Assembly (NCBI GenBank): GCA_037013685.1 | Contig: CM072886.1 | Location: 58,954,933-59,018,932 of the forward strand | Reading direction: 5' to 3' | Origin: Acridotheres tristis | Lineage: Eukaryota; Chordata; Aves; Passeriformes; Sturnidae | DNA length: 64,000 bases | In this document: positions 24,471-37,355 of the stretch, in pieces | How positions within the stretch are numbered: the first letter of the stretch is position 1 | Layout of the letters: the number at the start of each line of letters is the position of its first letter | Translations under genes and position numbers: made by a program | The notes under the pieces: model-generated | The model's input: only the letters and a program-made list of their open reading frames with translations | Databases searched by the model: none | What the model was told of the DNA's origin: nothing

Positions 24471-25502
24471 GAAGCATCTTAACCAGGAATTGCTGGGCTG
24501 CACTTAGGCCAACCTGAAACCATTACAGGGTCAGGTACCATACCCTCCATTGAGGCAGTCTGGCTGGCAGACCCATAGTTGGATGTTTTGGGACAGATCA
24601 CATATTTATGAGAGCAGAGACAGTATAAAAGGACAGATTTTCCTGATTCCCTTCTGTAAGAAATACTCCTGAAGCAACCTTATTCTGCTCTGTGAGGGTA
24701 GAGGCATCCACAACCGAAGTGTCAGCTAAGACACCACACGAGGGAACCAACATTTTACACAATAATTTAGCAGGAATTTCTTTGGAGAAATAAACAACCT
24801 GCCTTACCATGCTATAGGGAGATGTGAAAGTATAAGAAAGGAGCAAGGAGAAAGAGCAATCTCTACTGCAGCAGAGCCTTTTGCACACTTTCAGCGGAGA
24901 TATTCTAGACATAGATATTTTTTGTTTTTCCCCTCCATAGAAAATGTTAAGACATTGCTGAGAGAATTATTTTGTTTCTAGAAAAGATTCATTTAAGAGC
25001 CACTTATTTTCTACAGATCTGCATAAAGCTTTCCATAATGGGTAGAAGTTGATACTTACCGTGGGACACGTTAGATACTTTCTGCTGGCTGATATTTGGC
25101 CCCATTTAGTAAATAAGAAAGCAATGGTATTTGCAGGAGGGAGAATTAAAAAGAGAATGTCTTTTACATCAGAAGGAAATTACTTTTCAGACAGATTCAG
25201 TCTTGGACATCCTGCCTCTGGCCTGAGACTGGAAATATTCTGCAATTGTTTCTTTTTCCTTAACACAGGTTTGCTAACATCATTGGCTATAAAGCATGCT
25301 GTCTTTAGCATTGAAGGATAGTTGGTAAAGATAGCCAAGCTTCTATGAGTCTTGCTAAAATCCAAGTATAGGACACCAACTTCCTTTGACTGCTACTTCA
25401 AGAGGTGATGAAGAAAAAGTACACTTATGGAATTTTGCTTGTACTCCAATAGTCTTGTGGAAAGACAAGCTGGCTTAGCACTGATGCCCTTATTTCAAAG
25501 GA
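24471..25502. other. unique non-coding sequence
   Basis: No repeat, RNA gene or supported exon. It could hold the 3' untranslated region of the doubtful exon just upstream, but no polyadenylation context was established. Confidence 0.5.
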
Positions 25503-26085
25503 CAGAATGTCACAGAATAGCTGCAGAAGAAAAAGACCTCAGGATGTCATCCAGTCTGCACTCAGCAGGTCAAATAGAGCAGGTTTCTCAGTGCCACATC
25601 ATCTTGGGCTTTGAATATCTCCAAGGATGAAGACTCCCCAGACTCTCCAGGACCTCTTCCAGTGTTTGACCATCCTTACAGAAAAAAAAGTTTTATTTAC
25701 ATTTAAGTTGACTTCTTTGTATTTCCGCTCTTGTTCACCTGCTCTTGTCCCATAAATGGGCACTACTGAGGGTCTGGTTCCATCTTCTTTACTGGCTATT
25801 TTTTTTCTCAGATATTTATACACTTCAATAAAATTCCCTCTCGAGCCTTCTTTTCTCCAGGCTGGAGAGTCCCAGTCCCCTCTTGCTTGTATAAAATGCT
25901 TCAATCCCTTAATTATTTTTGTATTTTTTGCTGGACTCACTCCAGTATGTCCAGGTCTCTCTTCAAGCCTAGAACTAGACCTAGCACCACAAGTACATCT
26001 CAGTAGGACTGGGCAGAGGGGAAGGATCTACTCCCTCAACCTTCGGGCTATGCTTTTCCTAAAGCAGGCTAGGTGGCTTTTGTTA
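25503..26085 (-). mobile_element. CR1 LINE, 3' portion, minus orientation
   Basis: Read on the plus strand, the block starts with the reverse complement of a CR1 3' end. Two diverged CACAGAAT-type 8-mers (AGAATGTCACAGAATAG) are followed by a GACCTCAGGATGTCATCCAG-like segment. It continues through diagnostic CR1 words: GAGCCTTCTTTTCTCCAGGC, GCTGGACTCACTCCAGTATG, and GGGCAGAGGGGAAGGATCTA followed by CTCCCTC. The 3' terminus is intact and the 5' end is missing near 26085, the usual 5' truncation of CR1 copies. Divergence is substantial, indicating an old insertion. Confidence 0.9.
25599..25940 (-). pseudogene. CR1 ORF2 C-terminal remnant
   Basis: This 113-codon frame corresponds to the C-terminal end of the CR1 ORF2 polyprotein (endonuclease/reverse transcriptase), downstream of the reverse transcriptase core. 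Family-typical words survive: IIKGLKHF (matching the IxGLEHL-type motif), GNFIEVYKYLRKK (matching GDLIxxYxYLK) and FFSVRMVKHWKRSW (matching FFxxRVVxHWNRLP). The frame starts and stops arbitrarily inside the element, the upstream ORF2 is gone, and it cannot encode an active protein. It lies wholly inside the CR1 copy at 25503-26085. Confidence 0.85.
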
Positions 26086-29000
26086 GTGTGTACTTAAAAG
26101 CTATGGAGAGCAATGTACAGTCCCCTCTCATCAATGCTTTTTGATGGAATTTGGGCACACATCCTTGGGCTGTGCTCGATTCCCCCTTTGCCTTCTGTTC
26201 ATTCCTCCTTCTCTAGTGCAGTCCCATAAGTACCAGTGCTCCGATGGTAGTTAACCTCACTAAGGATTAAGAGTCTCTTCCTGGGGAATAACTGAACCAG
26301 TAGTTTATAGGCAGGAATGCTGGAGCAGCTCAGGAGATACTTTGTGGGGGACACTCTGGAATATGCTACAGTATAGGGTACTCAGTGCCATTGTTCATAG
26401 CAAGAGGAATCTCTGTCCATGTGTCTGCACACATGCAAGCACGCTGTGGGAAGGCTCAGTAACATCTCCATGAGGGAATTCTCCAGAAGGTTACTTTTCC
26501 ACTCATATCTGATGGGTTTTTCTCAGTGTGTGTACTACAATGCTATTGTCTGGCAAAGCCTAAATTCTCATCAGCTGTCTCCATGACTCCAGGCCTGCAT
26601 GCAGCCTGCGTGATCTCCTTAGCAAGGCACCCTGCTGCTTGTCAGGGCAAAGCCCACTGCCAAAATTCCTTCCACCAAGTCTCATACCCTTCATCTCCCT
26701 CTTTTTTTCCCTTTTGCTCCGTGTCCCAAAATCTGACTTACATTAACAGCTGGAAGAGTTCATCTTCTAGAGTGGGATCTGTGTCTTTCCACCAGCAGTT
26801 TAATTTACTGTGCTGGCAAGCTGAGAGCACTTGCACACAAGGGCCGAGGAAGAACAGGCATATTCTCCCACAGGCTGCCACAAATTAATTCATAGAGCAC
26901 TACACAAAGTAATGCAGCGTGATGAACCATCAGCCAACCTGCTGAAATCCATACTGGTGCAGGACTAATCCAGCAGCAGGACTTTGCTCTAAGGCCACCT
27001 TTACCTGCCCCAGATAAGTCTCGATTCACTGTACTATTAAAATATACTTACAGGTAATGCTGTGGAGTCACACTTGGGGACTGGCATCTGCTCCGAGGAC
27101 TTTGGTTGGCTATGATCAAATATGTGATTTCAGCAAATTCAGCCTGTTCCTGTATCCTCCTTATCCTGCTTTTTCTGCCTGTCTTATGGATGTCAGCAGT
27201 CTCTGGTGGATTGTTCTGCCATCATTCCCGTAGGACTGTACCTTCGTTGAAGGGAGTAGTGGAGGGCAGTCAGAAACCAAGAGTTTTCTGCCATCCTCCT
27301 CATTGCTGGGCGGATGGCTTTCAGACTAAACTAAAATACAGCAGAAGTCTTTAGCCTGTACTGCCAGTCTTGCAAGTAAATGAAGAACAAAGTATGTGCT
27401 AAGAATGCTGTGATAAAATTATATCTAGGAGAATAGTCCAAAAAGTGCATCTTGTTCACTTTTAGTCATGTTTGGATAATGCCAGCTTTTCTTCCCCTAA
27501 TATAATAAATATGCAAAGTTTCTATTAACCTATAGCATTAAAGTATACGGCTTTTAGGCCACAAGGCACAGCCACACACATGTATAGAATCAAAGTTATT
27601 TGGCCTTTGTGGACCCTGATTAGCAGCTTCTCACATGGACACACTTGCAAATATTGTGGTGAATGAAAATTAAGGACTAAAGTCAGTCCTCAGAGTACTA
27701 TGGCATCACCGATAAAGGTTTATAAACCTGAAAGCAACAAATGTTCCCAAATAGCTTTTGTGTGTTTGTTAGCCAGGATTGCTTCAGACTACCTGAATGG
27801 GTTTTAAAAGTCTCTTTTACAGAGATGTAAAATGATGTAAAAGATGTACAGATGTGCTGTGAATGAAGAGTGGAATAGCAGTGAAAGACCAACAAACTGC
27901 TTCTTTCAACATCTATGAGCTGGCAGGTCTCTGTGATCTTCTTAAATCCGTTTGCAAATAAGTGATTTTTTTTTTTTCCCCAGAAGGAAAACCCCTTATT
28001 TTTTATCTGTCTGAAGATCAGGTTCAGCGAAGGGTAAGACTGATGATTACTCTGGGCCTGGCAATGTCCTGCACACAACCACTAGGAACATCTGAGCTAT
28101 GCTGGGACAACAGTCTCACTTCTGATCTCCTGTTTTCATTTGTTGCCTGCCTGAGGTGGGGTGTGGGCCAGGTGGAATAGAATAAAGTTCCATTCAGGAG
28201 GGATTTTCAGCTGTAACCTTAAGCAAACCAGCCTTATCATGGCTGTGGATCAGTCCCAACCATTTTATCTCTTGGGTCAGCTGAGTAGAATGCAGTTTAC
28301 AGGATGTGGCTTGTTTGAGATTTAAAATTGGACATCCTGTTTGCTTTGCATGGATGTCAGTCTGTGGTAGCACTTAAAAGCAGAGCTTTCACAAGGGTCT
28401 CTGGCCAAACTGTTGTCTTTCCCCTATGCCCGTGCACTTTCATTGCTTTGGGTGGCACAGTGCCAGATTACATCAGCTGAGAATCAGGCCCAGCCTTTCC
28501 AGTGAGGAAAAAGAAGTGAAAATGACAGCCAGTCCTGCTCAAGAGAAGTTAAATATAAATTCAGACTTTTTCTCTCTCACACGCACAGAAATGCTGAAAT
28601 TGCATACAAGAAGGTTTTTTATACCATCTGTTAGAGAATAAAAAGCACCTGGTCCCATTCATTATCTCTGTTAGATCCCCTTGCTTGGTTTAGCAGACCA
28701 AGCATACCTGTTTACCCTTCTGCCATGCGTCCCTGGCAATCAAACATGACTGGAGACTTGCAGCACTGTGGTCATCCTGTGTCACTGTTTTGTACCTGTC
28801 CCTTTACATGGTTCTTAAGTTTTGGGAGTAGTCATATGCTCTGAATGGCTGTCAGGTAACTTCTAACAAGCAGAAACATTAAAAAAGTGTGAGCACACTT
28901 GGTTGGCATTATCCCTCAGTAAACAAAATAAAAAACAAAAAATGATCTTCAAAATGCCAGTATGCCAGTGACAGTGTCAGAAAACCTGTGATATCCTGAA

Positions 29001-30179
29001 AATCTGAATTGGAGGGAGTATGGGGAGACTATTTTTGTCTAGAAAACCATTTAACAAAACGAAAAACTCATCTCTATGCTTCAGAGGTGCAGTATCATTG
29101 GTGGTATTTTGTGCAAACATGCTGGTGGCTCACACTAGCACTGACTGTTCATACTAGTTTGTCAATGGGATCTGTGACTCAGACAATAAAAGATCATTAA
29201 GCAGACTTGCTAAAAATCCATGAGATATTTTGAATGGTACCATGTCTGTCTGCTTACCAACTGTAGTGCCATTTCTGACTGCTAAATGTCAGTAATACCA
29301 TACACTTAGCTCTCACAGAAAGGCTTTCAAAACCCATGCCACAAAACTAGTGTCTGTTTCTTTCTTTTTGGCTCTCATCCATCCCCTGTTTTCTTCTTTT
29401 CCCCTTTTCCCCATATTTTCTTTTCTTTTTTTCTGACCACTTATGCTTTCCATTTGAACCACGTCTTCATGTTTCACTCTGTCTTGTGCAGCAAAGTTTC
29501 TCTTTAGCCTCTGCACAGAGCTGGCAAGGGGACAGACTAATGCAATGAGCTGTCTTGGGTAGAAAATGTCTGCTTGCAAGGATCAAAGGTCTTCTTCAAA
29601 GAGACAGAAAGTCACTGTTGTGTAATGTCTGAGTTCCTGGTGATCTCCTTGGCAGAGATTTGGGAAGAAGGATGAGCTCGTGATTATGAGGCTAGTCTGG
29701 GGATTTGGTGACCTGGTTCAAGTGCCCTCTCCAATGCACACTTCCTCTCAACAATACCCTCTGTGTTTTAGGACATGTATGCAGATGGGGAACTTTTCAC
29801 AAGTGGATGATGAATTATAAAAATCTGATCTGCCGTGTTTAGAACCAAAATGCTCTTCATCTGGTGGATGTTTTCTTCTCCTGGTGTCTCCATTCTTTTC
29901 TGAAAAACAGTGATTTCTTGCCTTGTAGATGAGACAAAAACATTATTGGTGTTGGAGCTGTGCAGACAGTCCTGCACTATATGGATGCCATAAGACGGGA
30001 GAATTTTTTGCTATATTTGGCTCTAGGGCATGGAGACACTCATGCATAACTTATTTAAGACTTAGTCTCATGAGCCCCCTCTGAAATAAATGAATGGCCC
30101 TTGTATGTGAAAAATTAGCATTATGTAGATTTGTTTAAAATGAATGGATTCTTTTTTGGTGATGAGAAAAGAATATATA
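26086..30179. other. unique non-coding sequence
   Basis: Holds a pyrimidine-rich run (about 29354-29435) and a short A-rich run (about 28921-28945). No other repeat, RNA gene or supported exon is seen. Frames of 113-126 codons (26526-26888, 27698-28078) are unrecognised. Confidence 0.55.
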
Positions 30180-30480
30180 TTAAAATACCCCGGCACAAAC
30201 ACTTTTTAATATTTTTTTTGGCACCAGTGGGTTCTTTTTTTAGTTGATTTTGTCAGCCACATTTCCTTTCTGAACAGAGGTTACATACAACAATTGGATG
30301 AACAATTGTTGAAAACTCTCAGGGGGGCATTCTTGAAGACAAGCCTGCATGAGATCATGTTATGAGTGTGGCTTGGCTGTGCTTTTATTCAGTAGGTGAT
30401 CTCATTCATTTAGAGTACTAATAATTTTAGCAGGGAATAACTGCAGCTATCCAAAAGTATAGCAAAAAAGTGATGTTGCA
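30180..30480. other. candidate regulatory block with SOX-like inverted repeat
   Basis: Non-repetitive sequence containing a perfect inverted repeat at 30288-30311: arms CAACAATTG and CAATTGTTG around a 6-bp spacer. Each arm carries an ACAAT/ATTGT core of the kind bound by SOX HMG domains. Nearby words such as ACTAATAATTTTAGC (30417) are homeodomain-like. Conservation is not demonstrated. Confidence 0.3.
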
Positions 30481-30559
30481 AGATTTCTTGTGAGTTTTGC
30501 ACAGAAATATCCATTTCTTTGCTAGTTGATTAGACACAAGCTGGATATTGCTGGTCAGA

Positions 30560-30900
30560 TGACAAAAGTAAATTTAATATGAGCAAATAAGACTATGCGC
30601 TACAATGACGGCTTTATCAGGTCTATTGTTTTTCTCTAAATATGCCTTTTATAGGCTTCTTTTAGATCGTTAGCTTTTGGGAAAGAGACCATGTAAACAT
30701 CTGCATTTCTAAAATTTCTATCTCACTGGGGGTCCTGCTGGGGCCTCCAGATGCTATCATGATAAAAATATTAAATATGATCTAACAGATTAAGTATCCT
30801 GGGACAGGTTAGACTATGATTACCCCTGAAATGCCTACAGAGCATTTTATCCAATGTTCCTCAATAATGAAGAAATCCCTGACTGGACCAATTATTTTCA
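30560..30900. other. candidate conserved non-coding block
   Basis: Mixed-complexity unique sequence with isolated CpGs in otherwise CpG-poor DNA (GCGCTACAATGACGGC near 30597, AGATCGTTAGC near 30664). It also has a MEF2/SRF-like AT core (CTCTAAATATGCC near 30635) and GATA-like words (ATCATGATAAAAATATT). The texture resembles vertebrate enhancers; this is inference only. Confidence 0.25.
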
Positions 30901-33900
30901 AGTTCAAGAAGTAGTACAGGCTCCTGGCTAGAAAACTTACTTGGGTACAATCAGTTAAAAACTTTGAACTCTCTCTCAGAGTCAAAAAATAAAAACATTT
31001 ACAGCCAGAAATAACAAGGCTGGGAAGTTAAATTAGAAGCAGGGACCAAGAAAGACTTTGGCTAATTCTGGTTTCAATCAGTGACTGCAGCAGTCATCAG
31101 GAGCAGGCACTGCTGTGGGTTTGAGAATAATGACTTTATTTTAAGTAGACAGAAGTTGCTGGCTTGACCCAATTGCTGACAACCAGTCTCCCCTAAACAC
31201 CCTACATGGGGCCAGATCCTGAAGTCCTCCTGTGGTTTTTATCCAGGCCCATTCTCACTGTAATCAAAACTTGAGTAGACACAGACTCAGTATTTGGCCT
31301 ACACCTATTGCAGACTCTTTTTGGTCTCTTAAAACCACCATAGAAAAATAAATCCCAGTGCCCAGTTTTCATTTTCAAGTCTCAAAACTCTTCTGCATTG
31401 TTGGCCTGTTTTTATTGCAGTGAGTTGAGAGTGGGATATAAATTACAAATCTCTCACTGTTAGCTTCTTGCATCTCCTGCGCTCAAATTTCAACAAAATA
31501 ATAGATTACCAGCCTTGACCTCAGGCAGCAGGAGCAGCACACTGTATATGGCTTGATCCTGCCAGGGGTGGAGCAGTTTGGGAATACGCAAGGTCTCCTT
31601 CACTGAAAGCTGTGAAACTAGATGTTACTCAGCTTCTTGGAAGAAGAGACCATGCTGCCTTCCCTTGGGCAATCTTCCCAGTCTGGCTTTGCCTGCAGGC
31701 AACCAGCACAAGGTTAATGTTGAAATGTATGATTTAAAAAACCAACTGGGAGGCGAGCAGCTGAAAGGGGAAGCAGCCTCAGTGAAGAGAGAATAACAAA
31801 TCCATGCACACACCCATCAGAGCACAAAGACAAAAAAAACCAACACAAGGAAAGTTGAAATTACTGCTCAACATCAAGAGGAAAGGTTGTATAACCTGTG
31901 TGATTCAGCCTGAGTTTCTAGTCATAGCATGGAGGAGAGTCAGTCTTGTGATTTGGGGCACTAGACTGGAATTTGGAAAGTTTGACTTGATCAACTTTTG
32001 CTTAATGGCTTTCTAGCTTTTTGCCTTCTGTTAGGGCATTTCATCTCAAGGTGCCTCAAGGTCACTTTTGTTTAGATACATCCACAGGGAGACTATTTCC
32101 TGCTAGAGAGGCTGGCTGTTCTAGATGCTAGTGAAATATGAATAATCTCTGTCGTGTGGTGTTTAATGTCTCCAAGTAACTCAGTGGAAATGAATGATTT
32201 TTTTTCTTTAATAATGACTTCTCAGCAAACACAGAATGAATCTGAATTCTCAATTCCCACCTGATTGTTCTATGTTATTTCAATAATTTGCATCTGAGCT
32301 TCATTAGGTATCACAGTGTGATATCTCTCCTAAACAGCAGTCAAGAAAATATTAGGTTTGTACAGTAAGTAGAAGTATTTTCAGCCAACTTTAATTCGAA
32401 GCAATTTGGCTTCTCTTTCCATTGGATTAAACAAGATCATTTAGAGAAAGTAATAATCTGCTGTTATGCACAGATCTATCCTTGTGAAACTTTCTCACTA
32501 CTCTGAAAGTGACCTTCCACAATGGTAATGAGTCTGCCTGTCCAGATACAAGGAAAGTCTTTGTGAAGTCTTGAAAACAATTTTCAGTGTTAAATCTTCT
32601 TTGCTTGAGTGCCCCCACAGATAATGTCTGCAACATATTCAGCTGTATACTTCTAAAATCCTTCTATGGAATTAGGAGCCTGAATGTAATGGAACTGTAT
32701 TGGGCTGTAGGTGGAGGAGTTTAAAAGCAAAATATACTGAGCTGTTGGAACAAGTACTAGGGGATCTTTTAAAGACAGAGGTATTCCTGCCAGCTTGATT
32801 CCAGATTACTGCAGCATGAGTCCCTATGCACATTCCTTTTCAAAGGAGTAATAATTAAAGCTGGTATTGGCTTGTTCACCCACCCCCATCTGTTTCTCTT
32901 GGTAAATGAAAATATCATAGGGCAAATTTATTTGCTTTCCACAGCAGTACCCAGAACAGCTTTTTTTCACTTCCACCCCTCTCTTTGTACCATACAAACC
33001 TCCACCTGAGGCTGTGGTGGAAGTGGTCTGGCCCTGCTCAGTACAATTGTCTTTCATGATCACTGGCAGCATGAGAATGTGCTGTTATTTATCCCAGAGC
33101 TGCCGACAGCTCCAGGGCTCTGCAGGTGGCACCACCACATCCTCCCTGCCTTGCTCAGCACCGGACCAGACGTCCTTGGAAAGCTGGGTCTTGAGGTCTG
33201 ACTGTGCTCACAAGCTTCTTCTTTGGCAGCAGAAGAAGTCAGAGTGCTGCTGTTCTGGCACAAGTGCTGGGCGCCGCCAAAAGCATCCCAAATAGGAGAA
33301 AGTAGCTCCAAGGGAGGAGCTCTGCTGCTTTTAAATTTCACTTTGGAAATGTGACCCTGGGTAATTTCTGCCACTGCCACCCTCAGAGGATAATCTGTAA
33401 TCTCTTCACCTCTATACCATGAAATGAAAGGCATCAATCGAGTTTGGCAATTGCATTTAAAACAGGTTGGTAAATCAAGGGAAATGGGCAAATAAAACAA
33501 ATGTCTGCACGTTCTGAGTACTGTGCAGTGTGTTCATGCAGCTTCTCTGAATGCCTTCTGAAGTATTACAACCAAGGAAAGAAGAATAATTAAATAAGCT
33601 ATTAATAACTCAGGGAGACTCCTTGTCTCAAATGTACTTTTATCTTATAAATGGAAGGTCAATCTTAAGAGCGAAAATACATTAAAAATTAATGCTACAG
33701 AGAACCCCTGTCCCTTGCCACTACTCCAGCTGTGTTTGAAAGGTAGCACTTATTTTCTTTAATAACAGAGCTTCAAAAGAAGCATAATTAAATGAAAAGC
33801 TATGGAAATACATGGAATATTAGGGTCTAACTTGAACAATTACCATTACTTTCAGTGAGATTTCCATCATGCCAAAGGTGATTCTTGTAAAATAAACATT

Positions 33901-34594
33901 TGCATTATTTTAGAAAGAGAGAAAAATTCTGATTCCACTAGCAGTGTCTTTAATCATCCACCTAATATTAAAAAAATATTATTTTTGAAACTTCAAATGT
34001 CCTTTTGAGGATTCATACAAAGCAGGGAAGCAAAGAAACAAGAACTGATTTTCTCTGACTGTTATGTTAAATGTCTTAGCTCGAAGGAATTTTATAAATG
34101 ATTTTTCTTCAGCCTTTTAAAATATTATTTTTATTTATTCCTCTCTGTGTCTTTGAACTGACATTTGGAGACTAGAAAGAAAAGCTGACTGTTCTACTGA
34201 TTTGTTGTCCTTGTACTTTTTCATTCACAAGTCCTCTATTCATCTTCCTGCTTAAATAAATCTGGAATCAACTCAACCAACTCCAAACATATAATTAAGG
34301 CACCTAAATTCAGATTATGGCTTGTCCGCTTGCCTTCTACTGCTAGTTGACACAGACAGACACTTTCTGAGGGTGATCTAGAGCCACTTTAATGCTTAAA
34401 TGTCCTCTGGAGGTATCCTGTCTCTCTGTCTTGACAACAGAGGGTACCCAAATTGACATTGTACATAAAGTGTGTCATATTTATGTACCTAAAATTAGCT
34501 AGAATTAATCTAGACCTAAGAGGCTTTAGAGTTTAATTTGCTATTCCATAGTGTATTGATTGTTGGCAAGAAAATATATTCCTTTATTTTCTTG
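30901..34594. other. unique non-coding sequence
   Basis: No repeat, RNA gene or supported exon. A minus-strand frame of 146 codons (33060-33500) overlaps a 93-codon plus-strand frame; neither is recognised. Confidence 0.55.
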
Positions 34595-34669
34595 AAAAAA
34601 AAACCAAACTAACTAACAAAAATAAAAAAAAATTAAAAAGGCAACTAAAAATATATTTTTTAAAATAAG
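34595..34669. repeat. A-rich low-complexity tract
   Basis: A runs mixed with CCAAACTAACTAACAAA and TTTTTAAAATAAG words. It is similar in kind to the tracts at 4.9 and 57.6 kb but more AT-rich. Confidence 0.8.
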
Positions 34670-34924
34670 ATAAAACTCCAAGAGCGTATGAGGTGTGAAT
34701 ATGTGTTACTACATCTAACACAGAGCTGCAGAGCTAGAGCTGAAAGGCATGCATTCCCCTAACCTGCCTCAGTGAAGCAGAATGACTAGAGGGTCTGCTG
34801 ATATCGCCCTTGACAGCGTAGCCTGCTGTCTTCTTCCTCCAATATCTTTTTGCCCTATAGCATCCTCTCACCTTCAGTCACTTGTATTTTCAATGAAAAG
34901 GAGTAATCACCTGCCAGCTACAGA

Positions 34925-34995
34925 AATTATTATTATTACTATTTATTATTATTATCATTACTGCTATTAATAATAATAATAAAAATAATAATAAT
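34925..34995. repeat. ATT/AAT triplet repeat arranged as inverted halves
   Basis: The left part is (ATT)n-like (to about 34957) and the right part (AAT)n-like (from about 34967), separated by a short CATTACTGCT-containing spacer. The two halves are complementary and could fold into a hairpin. Asn/Ile/Tyr-rich frames across it are artefacts. Confidence 0.9.
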
Positions 34996-35075
34996 GGTTC
35001 TCACTTTTATTTCATTCTCTAATACAAAAATTGCTGAAAAAATCCCTTCAAATCCTAGACTGGAGAATTTTTGTA

Positions 35076-35091
35076 GCAGTAGTAGTAGTAG
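35076..35091. repeat. short (AGT)n run
   Basis: GCAGTAGTAGTAGTAG, about five triplets, the first imperfect. Confidence 0.8.
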
Positions 35092-37355
35092 CTTAAACTC
35101 CTGCAGGAGTTCATGTGCCAACCTTCACTCCCTGGTTTTAAATCACTTACCAAGAAAAAGTCAATTTATTGACTAGCCTATACTCATTTCCATGTAGAGA
35201 AAGTATGGATTACCTACTCAAGTCTGCCTCTGCACTCTCAGTGATTTTGGCACAGCTGCTTAAGAGATGTTGCTCTTAAGGCATCCCAGCTCTGGGTCGT
35301 TCACATCCCCTGTGGCCCTGGCTTTGGCAGAACACACTTGCTCTTGCCATGAGAAAGAGGGAGAAATGGACTTTGAAGAGGAAGGTGTCATCTAGACCAC
35401 GATGCCAACGCCCTGTGGCTCCTTGGAGTCCTGACTCTTGCTTACCTACACTTCCACCTGGGTTGCCTTCTTCAGCACCCAGATCACAAGGTCCTGGTGT
35501 AAAACCCAGACTCACTGGCAGCAGCACAGACTCTGGTTGTGCTGAGCATCTGACCACAAAAATGACTGGGTCTGATAAAGGTAATCAGAGATGATGGGTG
35601 ATGCTAGTGTTCGCTAGCATGGACAGAGTAACTGGTCACTGGAACAGCAACAAGAATGTCCCTGTATTTCCCCTGAAATTTTCCTAGGAGAAAAAATACA
35701 GCTGTTTCTATATGGAAATGTTAGAGAACTGTACAATAATTTATTGGCAAGAACTCTCCCTACACCCATATTACTAGTTTTGTATTTCTGTGAAGTGTAC
35801 ATCTTCTGTATAGCAAATATAAAACTTTTAGAAATAGGTCGTCTTTTCTTGACTACTTATTCGTAAGCCTTAGAAGTGGCCCCTCCAAAGGTAGAAAACT
35901 ATTGGCCTGGGTACATGGAAAAATAAGTTTCTTAAAGTTTTACTTAAATCTTTTAATGTATTGTAGTATATTATTATTGGGATGAAAACAGAACCAAAAT
36001 CTAGATGGCTTATTCTAGGTAGATAAGCACTTTTTAAATAATGATTTGCTTTATTTGGTAATGAACAGTTAATAAATAGTTTATACTGATCATAGAATTT
36101 TCAAATGTGATTATATAGTTTGGATTTCAAAATCATATGTTTAGACGTAGATTTGGCAGTTGGGAGCTTAAATATATTTTAAATATGGTGGCATTTATTT
36201 CCCTCATGTCTCTGTCACTTTGAAATTTGAATATATTCTATATACCTTACATCATCTTGGATTATCCTACTCTGTTTTAACCATAATGGGTCCAGAATTA
36301 GGATTTCAGAAACCAAACCTCTCCAGGGCTGGAAACTTCATGATCTGAAAGGAAACAAGCTGTATAGCTCAGATTCCTTTCCAGCAGTGTCATGTGTACA
36401 CAACTGGGGATTTTGTATAGTCTCATCACTCACTCTGCTCCGCTGGCACATAATCCTTTCTCAGATAAGTTTTCAGAATTCCCACCCTTAACTTGTCTTA
36501 CCATGCATCCAAAATGCTGGGGAGGTCCTCTTTTGACACTATTTTAGTATTGTTTAAGTTCTGTAGGAATGGGTAGAAAAGTGTGCAAGTGTCCTCCAAA
36601 GTGATATATTACACTCTGCTGCAGTCTGGTAGGGGAACCCTGGTGCAATACATATCAGGTATATGCCCAGCTACACAATTTTAGCAGTGCTGCTTTGCTG
36701 TCATGGTCCCAAGGGCACCACCAGTGTTGACAATCTCTACCCAGCCCTCTGGGAGTGTTCCCACCCTGTCCACAGCTCAGAACCCCATTCCAACCCTCCA
36801 TCAGTCCCTGACGAAGTGGTGCTGCGACACCACCAGTTTTCATCTCCCCACAGCCTTACCTGGCCTCAGGTTCCATTGACAGAGGCCCAGCCATGGGCTA
36901 ATGTCCCAGTCCATCCCCAGGGAGGTGACTCATGGTCTGGATTCCTGGCTGAACCTGACTGCAGTCTCTGGGTCTCTCCCTCTCCTTTGGTGGAGGACTG
37001 TGGGGCTGGGCCCTTGCAATCAGGTTGGGAGAGCTTCCAAACTAGCAATGAGCATTTAATTTTCCACATGCAGTACAGGCTCAGCACCTGATGTGATACA
37101 TCATCTGGTGTTTGCCTTCCGTATTTCTCTTCTGTTTTAATCAAAATGCTCACTGGCAAAGAAAGGTTTAGCATCATTCATGATTCTGCAGCTTGTTAAG
37201 GCTTAAGTTGTTTGGAGTAGGCTCTTTTCTGTTTATTATTCCCTTCTTGAGACACTTAGTGCAGCTCACAACATAATAGGGTATGGTTTTGGAAAAGTTA
37301 AACCACCAGTTAAACTAGAGTTCTTCTTACGGGCTGGATGAGAAGGTTAAAAAAA
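35092..37355. other. unique sequence with a GC-richer patch
   Basis: Mostly AT-rich. A GC-richer but CpG-poor patch at about 36700-37040 creates opposed frames of 142 and 103 codons, neither recognised. A similar smaller patch lies at about 35276-35560. They are not CpG islands. Confidence 0.5.

Noticed and set aside
33060..33500. 146-codon minus-strand open frame
   Set aside because: No motif recognised and an overlapping opposite-strand frame; no supporting context.
36663..37091. 142-codon plus-strand frame and GC-richer patch, possible CpG island or promoter
   Set aside because: CpGs are scarce despite the GC content, and no promoter or protein feature is visible.
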